Below, one piece after another: positions 36,408-49,000 of a stretch of DNA of 64,000 bases. Below the pieces are notes generated by a model that was not told where the DNA came from, ran no database searches, and was given only the letters and a program-made list of their open reading frames with translations. Location: the NCBI GenBank assembly GCA_025201705.1, contig MU616610.1, forward strand, positions 1-64,000, written 5' to 3'. Position numbers and translations under genes: made by a program. This DNA comes from Dissophora ornata. Its lineage: Eukaryota; Mortierellomycota; Mortierellomycetes; Mortierellales; Mortierellaceae. Every line of letters starts with the position of its first letter. Position 1 is the stretch's first letter.

Positions 36408-38803
36408 ATGGCCAATATCAATCCCCCCTCCTCACCGCCACCACATCGCGCCCAACGAGCACTCAGCATGGCAACAGACACCAGAAGAGGTCGCGATGCA
36501 ATCTATGCTTACTACAGCAACGAAATCGACCTCTCCCACATTCCCACACAAGCGACTTCCCTTTCGACCCTCCCCTCTAATCCGCTCCTTGCCACTCCAG
36601 AGGTTGACCTCTACAGGCGACCCACATTACCGCCACAGACGACAACATCGCCCATCCCCTTACCTAAGGCACCTGTCGACCAGAAGAAGGAAGCCAAGAT
36701 AGTACGACGTCAAAAGAAGGAGCAGGAAGATGGCATGGAAAAGGCTAAGCACGAGAAACTTGAGCGGGAGAATGCAAAGCTGGAACGCAAACAAAAGAGG
36801 AGCGAGTATATGCAAATGTACCAGAACCAGCATGAACACCAGATGCGGATGGGTGAACGCAGAGGCGAGAGGCGTCAGCAACTTTCTTTGCCCATCTACC
36901 CGCCCTCTAGCGCGTCTTCAGCCTCCTCGGCTCAGAGCAACACAACCATGAATGACATTTGGAGTCCGCAGCTACCGGCGCCGAACAACGAGATTTATTA
37001 CCATTCCAGTCGATATTACCATCGCGCACGCCCTGCCAACCACTCCGATGCACCATACCAACATAGCCACCTTGACAGTCTCTCCTTCAAATCTGGGGAT
37101 TCCCAGAAGATGACGCTGTCTGAAATGAAGTTACGCTCACAAAGTCTAAAGAGTCAGTCCACGAAGTCCATGTATGATCTCAGGCCATGGTCAGGCACCC
37201 CTCAGTCCCCAACACTTGACTATCACTCGGGCTACGATAGTGACGACACCTCCATGTCCCGCGGCTGGGAATCGCTCTTGGATACGTTACATTCTCCAAC
37301 TACTGTGTCCTCTCCCATGGAGTCACCCGGCTTGGACTCTTCGTTCAAAGACGAGATGGACCTCGATCAGGTTGGCACTGCACTGTCGAACTTGACGCTG
37401 TCCCATGACGATAACAAGAACGGCAATGGTAGATACCTGTTGGGTAAGTCTTCTCTCCGAAAGGCTTGCTATGACAAGTATAAGCTACCTTTGTTACTCA
37501 TCTGCGCAGCTTCAACGTGGTCATATAAGGCACGTTCTCATTTCATCCACGTTTTCATTTCATCCACATGCATCTGCATCTGGTTAATTATCATCCCCTA
37601 AATTCCTTTTGTTATCTCCCCTTCCATCAACGCCACGTTTTGAAGGGGCTGGCAAAGTTTAAATACCACAAGCTCGATGAGTGGACTGGCGACTCTGGTG
37701 GAGAGCCTACAATCCATACTTCACACCCCTACATTTACTAAGGCCTAGCCACTCTCCCCTTGCTCTTCATGATGTGCGTCGAAAATAGTGTTGGGGGCCA
37801 ATGGTCGCACAGGCATGGAGTTAGTGAAGCAGGGTCTAGAACGCAACTACCGAGTAACAGCGTTTGTGAGAGATGACAAGGCCTTGCTCGAGGACAGCAC
37901 GCTTCGCAAGAACCAGAATCTCCTCATCGTACGAGGGTCGCCAACATGTCAGGCTGACCTTGACCGCTGTGTTGAGGGCCAAGATGTTGTTGTAAACGTT
38001 ATTGGGGTAGGCTTTTGTCTTTTGTTGACTTCATCCTCAAAGTGAATCATGTGTTGCAAATTGTTCATTAACTTGCTCTCGTTCCTTGGTTCTTGTTGTT
38101 CCGACTCCAGGCGCGACTCATGTCAAACGATACCACCATCAGTTCACATTCACAGGTGGTTCTCAATATCGCCATGAATAAACATGGTATGTGCTCCTTT
38201 ATGAAGCCAAAGTGCTAAAGCCCTATCACAACTCCTTACTAATCGACAGACGCACATCCAATTTTTGTACTCTCCTTTTCTTTTGCACATTTATTTCATT
38301 ATGTAGGCGTGCGCCGATTGATCGTGGTCACCTCATATGGCTGCCTAGGCCTCCGCAACTACCTCATCAGCACCAAGAAACTGTTCTCGCGCATGTTCAT
38401 GACCAGAATCCTCAAGGACAAGGTTCTCCAGGAAGATATCATTCAGCGCGATTCAACTTTTCTGGATTGGACTATTGTCCGACCCATTACACTCAAGGAC
38501 GGCGACCTCTCTGAAAAGTACTGGCTTAGTTCGGACGAACTACCGCACACGAACAAGGTCAAGGCTCTCACACGACGGGATCTGGCACATTACCTGTTGG
38601 GGATCATTAATGCTCCCGAGGAGCATCATGCGATCAGGAGCATTGCGGGCAAACCCAAGATGACGAAACCAAAGGCATATTGCCTGTTTGATCGGAGACG
38701 GGAGACTGTGCGAGATGCTTCTGAGCCGGCGAAGTTGCAGAAAGAACAGGAGATAAAGCAGCAACAGCAGTATCCACCGCAGGATCTACCGCGACCACTC
38801 TAA
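36408..38803 (+). CDS. Disordered/coiled N-terminal region fused to an NAD(P)-binding (NmrA/BLVRB-like) Rossmann domain
   Basis: Exons 36408-37443, 37789-38006, 38111-38186 and 38307-38803 close into 608 residues. Residues 1-345 are low-complexity, with a Lys/Glu helix (about 85-155) and Ser/Pro/Tyr-rich segments. The join at 37443/37789 creates RYLLVLGANGRTGMELVKQG, an ideal first beta strand and GxNGxxG dinucleotide-binding loop, followed by YRVTAFVRD, GQDVVVNVIG, RRLIVVTSYG and LDWTIVRP, as in atypical SDR proteins. The Rossmann exon has no usable start of its own, because a TGA lies upstream in frame, so the join is strongly favoured. The first intron is 345 bp and contains protein-like sequence. 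The substrate is unknown. Confidence 0.75.
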
Positions 38804-39678
38804 GTTTCCCTGGAGTGGACTTTGTTTTCAAGTCCTTATAATAATACCTCTTTGAAAGCAGCATATCTCCCAATGTATAATAGTATAAAAAGCAGTTTCC
38901 TTCCCAGCATCGATTGACGGTCATAGAACGTGGCATAGTTCACGGGAGGGTCACACGTCAAAAGGACGCGTTGTTTTGGTCATTGGCTGACCTAATATGC
39001 ATGCATGTTTTGGAGAAATGGAGGGCGCAAAAATTACAGAAGGCTTCTCCGAGCACCCAATAAATAGTCAAATAGCGGGCGAGAGAAAAAGAACGACAGG
39101 AAGAATCTGAGGATATGCAGGTGTGGGGTCATACATGCGAACGCCCACTGCATGGGCAGGTGATTCTGGATACGCAGTGAGGTTGGATCATCAATACGCC
39201 GATCCGTGTTTTCTATTTCGATCACACGACCATGGCCTTGGCGTCTCAGTGGTTCGTAGTTCGATTTCTAGTGACTCAAAGACCCACACGGGGGCAATGG
39301 GTGCATGGTCGTCATTGTCCTTGGAGTTGTTACTGGCGGTGTCCAATAATCAACGTCAGGCTGTTGCTCGAGCAAAGGGGTCTGCTCAGCAAATTGCAAT
39401 GACATGCATTGCGCTGTCCTCAGCGTCCTCTCCTTCGTACGCTCTTGTGATCCATAGGCCCCTTAGCCCTATTTTTTTTTTTTTTTTAACAGTGTACAAA
39501 CCTGTTACAGTACCGAGAGCCTCGGCCCATTTATTTCTGTCCAGCTGGCCCTTTGTCTCCACGATCTCAGGAACAGGGCTGTTTCTCTTCTTTCTCCACT
39601 TCCATTTCTCTCATCCCCTTCTCATCCCCTCATTTCACCTTCATCACCCAACATTCACTGTGTTTTACATATTCAACA
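38804..39678. other. Spacer upstream of the VTT gene
   Basis: About 0.9 kb with a 16-bp T-run (39473-39488) and a pyrimidine-rich leader (39560-39660) before the ATG. Frames across it (for example 39123-39698) run through low-complexity leader sequence and are not convincing. Confidence 0.4.
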
Positions 39679-41122
39679 ATGTCCAGCTCAACAGTTAGTG
39701 ACACGACCCCCTTGCTCGGGAATGTCGCTGGGAATGCATCGTCTCCCAGTAAGCCAGTCAGGAAGAATGCCGTTCAACAGCGTCTCCTGAACTTGACGCC
39801 GAAGCAGAGCTTTATCTCTCTTGTCCTGCTGGCGGCCACAGTATTCTTCGGTGTTTATCTTTTGCTGAAGCACAGCTTACCCAAGGATTTGTCAGAGTAA
39901 GAGGGTCTTGAAAACCTCGCGAATCCAACGGCGTGGGTTACAAAACTGCTCAATTGCATCCTCTTATCCTCCGTCAGAGTACCCAAAGTGCTAAAAGCGA
40001 GAGACTTGACCCTAGTTGCTGACATCCCTTGTTTTTATCTGACTGCAGTGAGCAGAGACAGTGGCTCAAGTTCCCCAGGAATGCAGAGGATGTGCAGCAC
40101 CTCAGTCTCGTCCTCGAGGCGTACCTCGCTCAGCACTACTATCAAGTCTTAATCTGCTTCGTCACCACCTATATCAGGTAAGTTGATACACCAAGAACCT
40201 TTGTTTTTACAAAGGTAAACGAGACAGCAGCCCTCTCACCTTATAATTTGTATAATTTGACGCTCTCGCTCAGTATGCAGGCGTTCGCAATTCCCGGCTC
40301 ATTGATGCTTTCGGTCCTCGGAGGAGCACTGTTCAAGTTCCGGGTTGGCTTGGTTTTGGTGTTGCTTTGCGCAGGTGTCGGTTCTCTTTGCTGCTACACC
40401 ATCTCGTACTACCTTGGTCACCCCATTGTTGAAAAGTATCTCAAAGTCAGGATCGCGAAACTTCAAGCCCAGGTGAGTAAGCCAAAGGAAAATGTCAGGA
40501 GGCGATTATTGATGATTTCATGCAAGGAAGGTAGGAGAGACAGAAAGACAGAAAGACAGAAAGACTAAACTGCGCCTTTTTACCCTTCAAGATTGACGCC
40601 AAGAGGGACGAACTCTTCTTTTACTTTGCGTTCTTGCGCGTTACCCCTCTTATTCCAAGTAAGTCTCAGCTTTGGACAAAGCACCTGTCTTCCATTGACA
40701 ACCGGTAGGCTTACCATTACTCCATGTTCATAATAGACTGGCTCATGAATGTTTCATCGCCTCACGTGGGAATCCCTGTTGCCATCTTCTTTTTCGGAAC
40801 CCTCGGTAAAACTCCATAGCTTCTTACAATTGTCGCAAAGGCAATGTCTTCATGGAACACCTCAGACAACTAACCAAATTCCTTGCATCTACCAACAATG
40901 GAAATAGTCGGCGTTCTCCCCAATTCGCTCGTCACCGTCCAAGCCGGTGTCACTTTGGCTGCCTTGGCTTCACCAGATGATTTCACTCTGCTGACACCCC
41001 AGAACATCATCATGACCGTGGCTGTTGGCATCTGCTTGTTAATTCCAATTGCCTTGCATCGCAAGCACGGCGATCCCTTGGCCACTTCTCAGCCTGCCTC
41101 GGAAGAACAGCCTTACGCTTAA
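39679..41122 (+). CDS. TMEM41-like VTT-domain (SNARE-associated/DedA) membrane protein
   Basis: Six exons (39679-39896, 40049-40177, 40274-40472, 40592-40658, 40737-40805, 40908-41122) give 298 residues. After a hydrophilic N-terminus and a first helix (FISLVLLAATVFFGVYLLL) comes the VTT core: FAIPGSLMLSVLGGALFKF, a Gly-rich hydrophobic hairpin, AFLRVTPLIPNWLMN and GVLPNSLVTVQAG, then a last helix before a short polar tail. The VTT/TMEM41 family includes ER phospholipid scramblases needed for lipid mobilisation and autophagosome growth; the role here is inferred from the family. A GACAGAAA repeat lies in intron 3. Confidence 0.92.
40539..40565. repeat. GACAGAAA tandem repeat in an intron
   Basis: Three full copies plus three bases of an 8-bp unit inside intron 3 of the VTT gene. 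Confidence 0.85.
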
Positions 41123-41520
41123 GGCTGTAAACGTGTTAACGAAGATATCTTTTATACCTGATTTTCTATGGCACATTAACGAAATGAAATAAACTCAGTA
41201 GTAGAAACATATTATTTACAGCGAAAATGTCTGTTGCACAGCCCCAGGTCAAACTCGCTCTCCAGCGCACCTCAAATTTCGAAGCTCTACTGCACATGAA
41301 TCGAGCTTGGTGCAAATGGCTTGTGGAATCAACGGCATTTTCTCCTCTTTAGTATGTAAGATTACCTGTCCATGAAAGTCATGGCCATCATAAAAGATGA
41401 ACTCCTTGCCACGGAAACCTTTGTAAGCCCTAAATCCGGTGCGTTGGAAGCTAAAACGATCATCGCCGTTAAAGTATTGACGTTGCCATAGCAACCAGCT
41501 TGGGAGTAATTATCAAAGTC

Positions 41521-42126
41521 TCAGACGCAGGGGTTATGGACATCTTTGGTACTGATGTCTTCTGCGAGTGCAGCAGCAGCAGCAGCAGCAGTGCAGTTAT
41601 GTTTGTATGAAAAGGGAGGGTTAATGGTATCGTAGTAACTGCGCTCACGGGCGAGGACGTTGATGAGTCGAGGTTTGCCAAAGACGTGAATCGGAATTAC
41701 CCTCATTTGTGGATTTTTTTTAAACGTGATTATGGTGGTTAGGCGGTTAGGCCGAAAACCATGGTAATGGAGATCAAAGTCGTGATCTTCAAGGACGGCT
41801 TTATTGAAATAACGATAAAGGGAGTAGTATGAGATGGCTCTCATGTGAAGTGAGGTGGAGGTGGAAATGGAAAAAGCCCTCTGGGGATTCTGAAACCTAG
41901 CCTGTATCGCAGTGCAGCCTTCGACGCGTGGACCCTGGTAGCCACTCAGAAACACACATTGCCTCTCTCTATATTTCACAAGAATCAAACAAAAGCAGGT
42001 TCTTTGTTCCCGAAACATGTGGTCATTGACAAACGTTGAAGCGAGGAGAAAAGTCAGGGATACTCCACGACGTGGGCGTAAGGGTCGTAGGTGGTTCATA
42101 TGGCAACCGAAAAGCGCTGGTAGCAT
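41521..42126 (-). CDS. Hypothetical protein, uncertain structure
   Basis: A minus-strand frame of about 200 codons, with in-frame ATGs at 42126 and 41844. The stretch after 41844 looks most coding (MRAISYYSLYRYFNKAVLED, then FGKPRLINVLARERSYYD) and ends after an Ala run encoded by a CTG/GCT repeat (41571-41592). Downstream, 41366-41498 holds another open, protein-like exon flanked by an acceptor and a GTAATC donor, but I could not join it in phase. No family is recognised. It is convergent with the VTT gene and divergent from the first PLP gene. Confidence 0.3.
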   Translation of the reverse strand: MLPALFGCHMNHLRPLRPRRGVSLTFLLASTFVNDHMFREQRTCFCLILVKYRERQCVFLSGYQGPRVEGCTAIQARFQNPQRAFSISTSTSLHMRAISYYSLYRYFNKAVLEDHDFDLHYHGFRPNRLTTIITFKKNPQMRVIPIHVFGKPRLINVLARERSYYDTINPPFSYKHNCTAAAAAAALAEDISTKDVHNPCV

Positions 42127-42237
42127 GTGTGACACCCCCGTTGATGGCTAACAAGATATATCGTGGGACTTGTCCCATCTTGTGAACTGTGCTTGTCCCA
42201 CATCCTTAACACATTGGGTGTGGTACATAAGAGCTGC

Positions 42238-42246
42238 TTATATACC
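42238..42246 (+). promoter_or_regulatory. TATA-like box of the first PLP gene
   Basis: TTATATACC lies about 110 bp before the ATG at 42357, followed by a pyrimidine-rich leader. Confidence 0.45.
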
Positions 42247-42356
42247 ACCCTTCTTCCGTTTTAAGAGCTCCCACTCCTTTCTTGCTTTGAAAAAAGCCTC
42301 TACAATCCTCTATTTTCTCTCCCACAAAAAAAACACGCATACTCATACACCCACCT

Positions 42357-45300
42357 ATGGACCCTGAAATTGCGTTGGCCCAATGGGCCCGCATGAACAA
42401 GAAAAACCCCAAAGACTTTATTAAATCCATTCAAGACGACATTATATCTTCACCAATCATCCACGATCCACCCTTCGGCAAGAAAAAGCCCACTCATGCA
42501 GATTGGTTTACGTCTGCGAAATCTCTTCAGACATTTGAAAAGATCATAGTAGAGGCTGTGCTCCCATCCTACGCCAATTCCTACGATATGCATCCAATGA
42601 AGATGAATACCGCTGCTGCAACAACATGGACAGCTCGGTCCACCTCTGCAGCGTTACACAATTCGCGTACAACAATCGCTCGATGCTTGAATGCCCACAC
42701 TACAAAGGGACATCAACATGAAGCTACAGTCATCTTTTGTGGGTAAGCAGAGGAAAACAACATATGTGGTGTTCTCCAGGCAATCGCTTAATTTTATTTT
42801 CTGTTAACAATTACTCTCTTAATGTAGTGACGATGCAAATTCGTCTATCTTAAAAGTACGTGATGCCTTTCGACTTGCGGACGAAGCATTATGGATGCGA
42901 TGGGCGATTGCAAAACAAAAGCAGCGGATAATCCAAGCGCAACCTACAACTCATTTCACCGACGCCCTGAGTGACTTGCCTGCGCAGCATCGACCTGTCG
43001 TATTCATATCCATTCAAGAGCATGAATCCAACATCCTTCCTTGGAGAGAGAGCGTTGCGGATGTAGTGGTCATCGAGGAGACTGACGGTCATGTGCTGAA
43101 TTTGAGACAGCTTGAGGAGGAGTTGGTACTGTACAGGGATCGGCCCTTAAAGGTTGGTTCGTTCTCAGCGGGCAGTAGCCTGACTGGCGTCCTTGTAAGT
43201 CCTGCATATAGTATACTTCACTACTATGATTTTCTATTCAGGTTGATTAAAAAATCTTTTCGCTTTTCACTTGGTAGAACGATACTGTTGCTATCGCAGA
43301 GATTCTACACAGACATGACGCTTTTGCATTCTTTGACTACTCTGGCGTTGGCGCATACACCCCCGTTGATATGAATCCGCGTCCCAGCAATAGCTACACC
43401 ATGATGCGAGACAGCCTCGCCTATAAGGATGGCATCTTCCTCGCGCCTCAAAAATTACTTGGAGGTCCTGGTTCCTCTGGCGTCCTCGCCGCGCGTCTAG
43501 ATGTCTTTCTCTGGGCGGAACAGCATGGCTTCACCGAAATGCGTGGCAAAATACCTGCGACACGAGACACATGCAAGTATACCAACAACCTCATCGCCCT
43601 TGAAGAAGCGGGTAATCTCAATGTCTTGGCAAGCATAAGGGCTGGGCTAGTGTTTCGGCTACAACAAATCATGAACCCAAGACTGATCCTGGGTAAGGAG
43701 CATTGGCGGGCGTCCCAGGTCTATCACAGGCTCTTGACACCTGACAACAACATTACAGTCCTGGGTTCCCATAAACAAGATCGTGTGGCAGTCTTTTGTG
43801 TGTCAGTTTCGGTCCCACTGCTGTCGGCGCCGGATAACATGTTGCAAATTCATCACGCACTGTTAAGCATGATTATGAACGACTTTTTTGGGATCGAGAT
43901 GAGTTCTGGGACCATGGGGACTGGGCTTTACGCCTCGTATCTACTCAGTCACGATGGAACCAAGGACGCTGCATTTTGGAGCCGCTTCTCAGGAACTAAC
44001 AATACAGGCAACAACGGCGAGCAATGGGTGCACAACCGTAGCGCTACTCAGGGTTTGCGTATGCAGCGTCAGGAAGTGTGCCGCCAACAAAATTTACTCC
44101 CCCCAATTTTGAGGCCTGGATTTGTGCGATTCAGTACCCCGAATTTCCAGCGCGACAAGGATGTTGACTTCGTACTCCAGTCACTAGAATGGATAGCCCA
44201 GTACGGCTTCCTGTTGATCCCGTTTTATCAACTCAACGTAGAATCGGGGACTTGGTCTATCCGAGAAGCTGTACGGCATGCTGTTTGTCGATCTATTAAT
44301 ACGAAACGGTTGAACCGCGAGCACCGTAGCGACTATATACAAGTCGCGACGGACTGCATCTACGCCCTTCGGAAGCTCTTCCATCAACCGCAGCGAAGGC
44401 CGCAACAGAAACAACAACAAGAGCAGGAGCGAGAGTGGAATAAGGGGGACCAGGAAACTGTGAGCAAGGAGCCTCCACCACCATCGACAGCATTTGTTGG
44501 AGACACTACAGTGATATCTGTACCCATGGGCATGTTTCATTCTCTGAATCAGGCTAAATCCTCGTTTCGGAACTTGTTTTCAAGTGCTACACAACTCTCA
44601 TTGTCCCCAATATTGACGCCGATGAAGAAGACTCCAAAACTTGATTTCAGAGTAACGCTGACTGATGCCTGGTCGTCGTCGCCGTCGTTTCGTCCTTCTT
44701 CCTATCCTCACCAGCATCAATATCATCGTTCGTGCTCTAGTCGTACACGCAGTTCTTCGTTTCCAGCTAGTAGCGGTGCAGTAAGTGCTGTTGGTAACGG
44801 TTTTCAGGACGGAAGCCATTCATCTTTTCCCTGGAATGGTCAAGGTCTTAAGTCACCACAGATACGCAATAATCTATTCGACGAAAGCCAAATTCTGTCG
44901 GGAAACAGATCTTGCATCAAATTATCGATCGAGGACTCTTCCGAGTTGGCCTCAGTCGATCAGTCCATCAAAAGCTCGCCAAACGCCACCAATACTAGGA
45001 CTCACAATTTCTCAATTCAACGACAAAAGCAGCCTACCAAGAAGAAACAACCGCAACAACGGAAGCTGCAAAAATGGCCCTTTGTATCTGACACCACAGT
45101 TCAGAACGCCCTAGACGAACTTTCCTGGGAAGGACTTGAAGCAGAGACGGACTCAGTTGAGAACAATAGCACATTAGCTAAACAGTCGAGGTGGTTTGTC
45201 ACGCCGGTTGAGGTCGCCAAGTTGTATGTCAGTAGTAGCAGCTCGAACTGTGATGCGTCAAAGAAGGGGTCGAGTGCATTTTCATCCCCGACGCCGCCTT

Positions 45301-45362
45301 TTTTCCCGCCTTGTGTTGCCAAGCGAGAAAAGCGGATGAATAGGAGTGCAATGGATGGTTAG
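42357..45362 (+). CDS. Class V aminotransferase/cysteine desulfurase-like PLP protein, copy 1
   Basis: Exons 42357-42742, 42828-43194 and 43278-45362 give 945 residues. The first 130 residues carry the family block IHDPPFGKKKPTHADWF. The PLP fold follows: VFISIQEHESNILPWRE, KVGSFSAGSSLTGVL, the Asp of AFAFFDYSGVGAY and the candidate Schiff-base Lys310 in LAPQKLLGGPGSSGVL. The small domain (to about residue 600) includes GFVRFSTPNFQRDKDVDFVL. About 300 Ser/Gln/Pro-rich residues follow, ending with a conserved module (ALDELSWEGLEAE ... SRWFVTPVEVAKLYV). Known class V enzymes move sulfur, amino or other groups; the reaction here cannot be named. It is paralogous to the gene at 46095, with both introns at identical sites and phases. 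Confidence 0.88.
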
Positions 45363-45581
45363 GTCTAAAAGCAGGCGGTTTTTGGTGGTAAATGTAGTAT
45401 TGTGTTTATTCCATGAGTCGATATTGGCATTTGTATGCGCTTGGTACTTGACGTAGATTCCCCGAGGAGTAGGTTTATTGGGGTTGTCGTAGTGATGGCT
45501 AATGGTTAGCAAAGCTTGAAGAACGAAAAGCTGGACAGTTCTACCGAAGGAGCGGAATTGGTAAGACAACATGCGCTGATA

Positions 45582-45941
45582 TTAAGGAGCAGCGGGAGGG
45601 TTGGCAGAGCAATACATCCCTGGTGAAAGATTAAGATTCAAACAGAAGAAAATTTGAGAGACGACTCTGACCGTAAGCATCAACGGCAGGCATGAGACTG
45701 TAGGGAGAAAGGGGTTGTTCATGGTCAACTGACGCGATGCCTTCTGCTTCCGTCTTTGTGTAGTTTTAAATGTCATCAACGAAATTCATTTTGTCTTTGT
45801 TTTCATCCGAACGGCTCTTTTGTTTTGGAGTCTGGGCGTACATATTTGGTAAGCTTCGCCTGAATTTGAGGAGAGGAAAGTACTCACCCTCTGCCTACGG
45901 TTTTCGACGTTCGTCCCTGGCGAGCCTCCGTCATCACCCAT
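45582..45941 (-). CDS. Possible 63-residue protein between the PLP paralogues
   Basis: Four short exons (45888-45941, 45842-45859, 45672-45753, 45582-45619) join in frame through GTGAGT, GTACGC and GTCAGA donors and TTCAG, AAAG and CCAG acceptors. The product starts MGDDGGSPGTNVENRRQR, has AKLTKY, then an acidic/Pro segment (SVDHEQPLSPYSLMP) and ends MYCSANPPAAP. No membrane helix or known motif is visible. An 18-bp exon and a weak AAAG acceptor make the structure uncertain, although the third exon alone has good coding character. It is antisense to the two flanking PLP genes but does not overlap them. Confidence 0.35.
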
Positions 45942-46094
45942 AAATATAACACCGAGAAACTTTGATTCAACTTTACCTTCTTTCGTTACACCACATTTCC
46001 CCGAACCCCACCAACCCACCAAATCTCAGATACTTCCTATCCACGCTAACAAGGTTTGCTCAAGCACATATGCATTTAGCACACGCGCACTAAA

Positions 46095-49000
46095 ATGAAC
46101 CCCGACACCAAGCTCAGCCATTGGGCCCGTCTGAATGAGAAAAGCGCCCAAGATTTTATCCGCGCCATTCAACAGGACGTAGTCGCCTCCTCCTTTATCC
46201 ATGACCCACCTTTTGGGAAAAAGAAATCGACTTATACCGACTGGTTCGCATCCGGAAGGCCCTTAAAAACTATCGAGGGAACTATGCAAGACTCGGTGTT
46301 GCCGTTTTATGCGAACACGCACACTCACTCGACTTCGACGGCTCGGTACACATCGGCGTCTGTGGCTAATTCGCGAAGGACTATAAGTCGATGCTTAAAC
46401 GCTCAGACGAGCAAAGGACATCCACATGAGGCCGCGGTAGTGTTTTGCGGGTAAGAAAGCAATTGCAGAGGAGATGAGGACGAAAACAGAAAGTAACGGG
46501 GCCACAGGGTGGAGACAGACGTATGGGTTTCCTTGATGATTTCACGAACAATTCGTTTTTTTTTCGCGTTAATTTTGTTGCGGTTATAGGGATGGATCTA
46601 CGGCGGCCATTCAAAAAGTCCGCAACGTCTTTCGGCTTGGTGACCTCGGGTTCTGGATTCGCAAGGCCCTGTCCGAGCATGGTGTTATTGCCACTGACCC
46701 CAACTCTATTCTGTCCTCACCGTTTACATCCACACTCACACCATCTTCACTGCCATCCGCACCATCCTCCAATTCTGCACCTTACCATGCATATTTTGAC
46801 CGTTTGCCTGCCCAACACCGCCCGGTCGTTTTTGTTTCGATCCAAGAACACCATTCTAACCTACTGCCTTGGCGCGAGAGCTGCGCAGATGTGGTGGTGA
46901 TTGATGAGAACAGTAATCATCAATTGGACTTAGATCAGCTAGAGTGTCAGCTGCAACTTTACTGCGGACGACCCTTGAAGATCGGGTCATTTTCGGCAGG
47001 TAGCAACTTGACAGGAGTACTTGTAAGTCATCGCGTTTTGGGGGGTCAGGTTGTGATTGGAAACATGTGAACGAGGGAGAGAACACACACGGGATAATTA
47101 CTCTTGGACAAAACCAGTTTGTGGAATATTTTCACTCCAATAAAAAAACAAGACAAGACAAGACAATACGCAACAAACAAACAACATTGGGACGCGCGGA
47201 CCGAGAACCTCAAGCACTCCCGCCCCTAAATTTGTCCGCTGACATCCTCCTTTTCCTGTCTATTTTTTCCACCTCCACTTCTCCGCGGATGCACATAACC
47301 TACCATCCACATACCAGAATGACACTGTCGCAATCGCAGAGATCCTTCACAAGTACGACGCCTTCGCATTCTTTGATTACGCTGGTGTCGGCTCCTATAC
47401 TGCCATAGATATGAACCCTCGTCCTAGCCAAAAGTTCACTTCTCTCCGTGATTCTGAAGCCCACAAGGATGGTGTCTTTCTCAGCCCACACAAGATGGCT
47501 GGCGGTCCTGGTTCCTCTGGAATCCTTGCAGCGCGCCTCGAGATCTTCTCTTGGGCAGAACGTAACAGCTCAACAGTCCACAACGAGATTGTACCCTCGT
47601 GCCCCGCAGGTGGGACCGTGGATCTCGTTCAGAGCGATAAGCATAAGTACTCGACGAGCGTGCTAGCGCGAGAAGAGTCCGGGACTCCAAATATCCTAGC
47701 AACGATCCGAACGGGGCTAGTGATGAGGTTGCAGGAGATCATGGATCCGAAAATAATCTTGGCCAAGGAGTACCAGTTGGCGGCGTATGTCTTTCAAAGG
47801 TTGCTGCAACCGGGCAGCAATATTGACATCCTAGGAACACCGGCGTTGAATAGGGTGGCGGTATTTAGTGCTATGATAGCAATCCCTACGCTGTCGACTG
47901 CGAAGAGGTCGCTGCAGATTCATTATTCCTTGTTGAGTGTGATTATGAACGATTTCTTTGGGATCGAGATGAGAGGTGGTTGCATGTGCGCAGGACCCTA
48001 TGCTGCCAAGCTGTTCAAGCAGACCCCCGAGCAGGAAGCGGAGTTCTGGGAGCTGCTGGTTGGAAATGACGACAAGCAAATGGACGACGTCGACAAGGAG
48101 TCTCGCGCCAATGATGGCTCTAACGGACAGAGAGCCAGGAGCAAGAAGACAAACATGCATCTACGGGATCTGGCCTCCCCCGCATTCAAACCAGGTTTTG
48201 TTCGATTCAGCTTCCCCTATTTTGCGCGGGAGAAGGATATTGACTTTGTCCTCCAGTCACTCGAGTGGGTAGCCAAGTACGGGTTCCTTCTGATCCCGCT
48301 GTACAAGTTGGATAATGACACTGGGGTGTGGTCGATTCGACAGGCCGTCCGTCGTGCGGTCTGCCAGGATGTGAACCCTAAAAAGTTCAGCAGTGGACTT
48401 CGAAGCGATTACATCTCCGTCGCTACCGATTGCATCTATAGTCTTCACAGGTTGTTCCAACACCAGATTAAAATCAGTTCCGCGCAGGAGCTGCCTTACA
48501 GTCCTTCAGCTGCTCCGCTAGCTGCTTCAGAGGCCGTGATAGCACCACCGGTGGTTTCAGTGGCAGGAAAAGGGCAACAGCCAAGAACCCCAGCTTCTAC
48601 TACATTTGGGGTCTTCAACACGATCAACCAGGCACGAAAATCACTGTTCCATGTAGCGAGTATGAGTACTTCTGGTGCTATTGCTATTCCCGCTTCCAAA
48701 AGTCGCTCCAATATTGCTGCGTGTCGCTCTCCGAATCCCTCTTCCGCCTTCAACGGCTCCGAATCAATGGTTGTTCCTGACCATTGCCGCACAGCTGAGA
48801 CTGATGTTCCCTCGCCAGCCGAGATCTTGCAACCCATATCGCCCCGTGCCTCCTTCGAGAACAGCCTCCGCTCTCCATCCACTTCGGATTTGAATCTTGT
48901 TGCGACAACTGCAGCAGGAATGAGTGGTGGAGGACCTTCACTCGAGCTTAATAGAGCCGATTTAGAGATGCCCACAGCCTCAGCCTCAGGTCGCAACTCT

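Noticed and set aside
37444..37788. A separate gene ending at 37741 and an independent short Rossmann gene
   Set aside because: The Rossmann exon has no start codon and its first base completes a Val codon only with the 37443 donor, so one fused gene is simpler.
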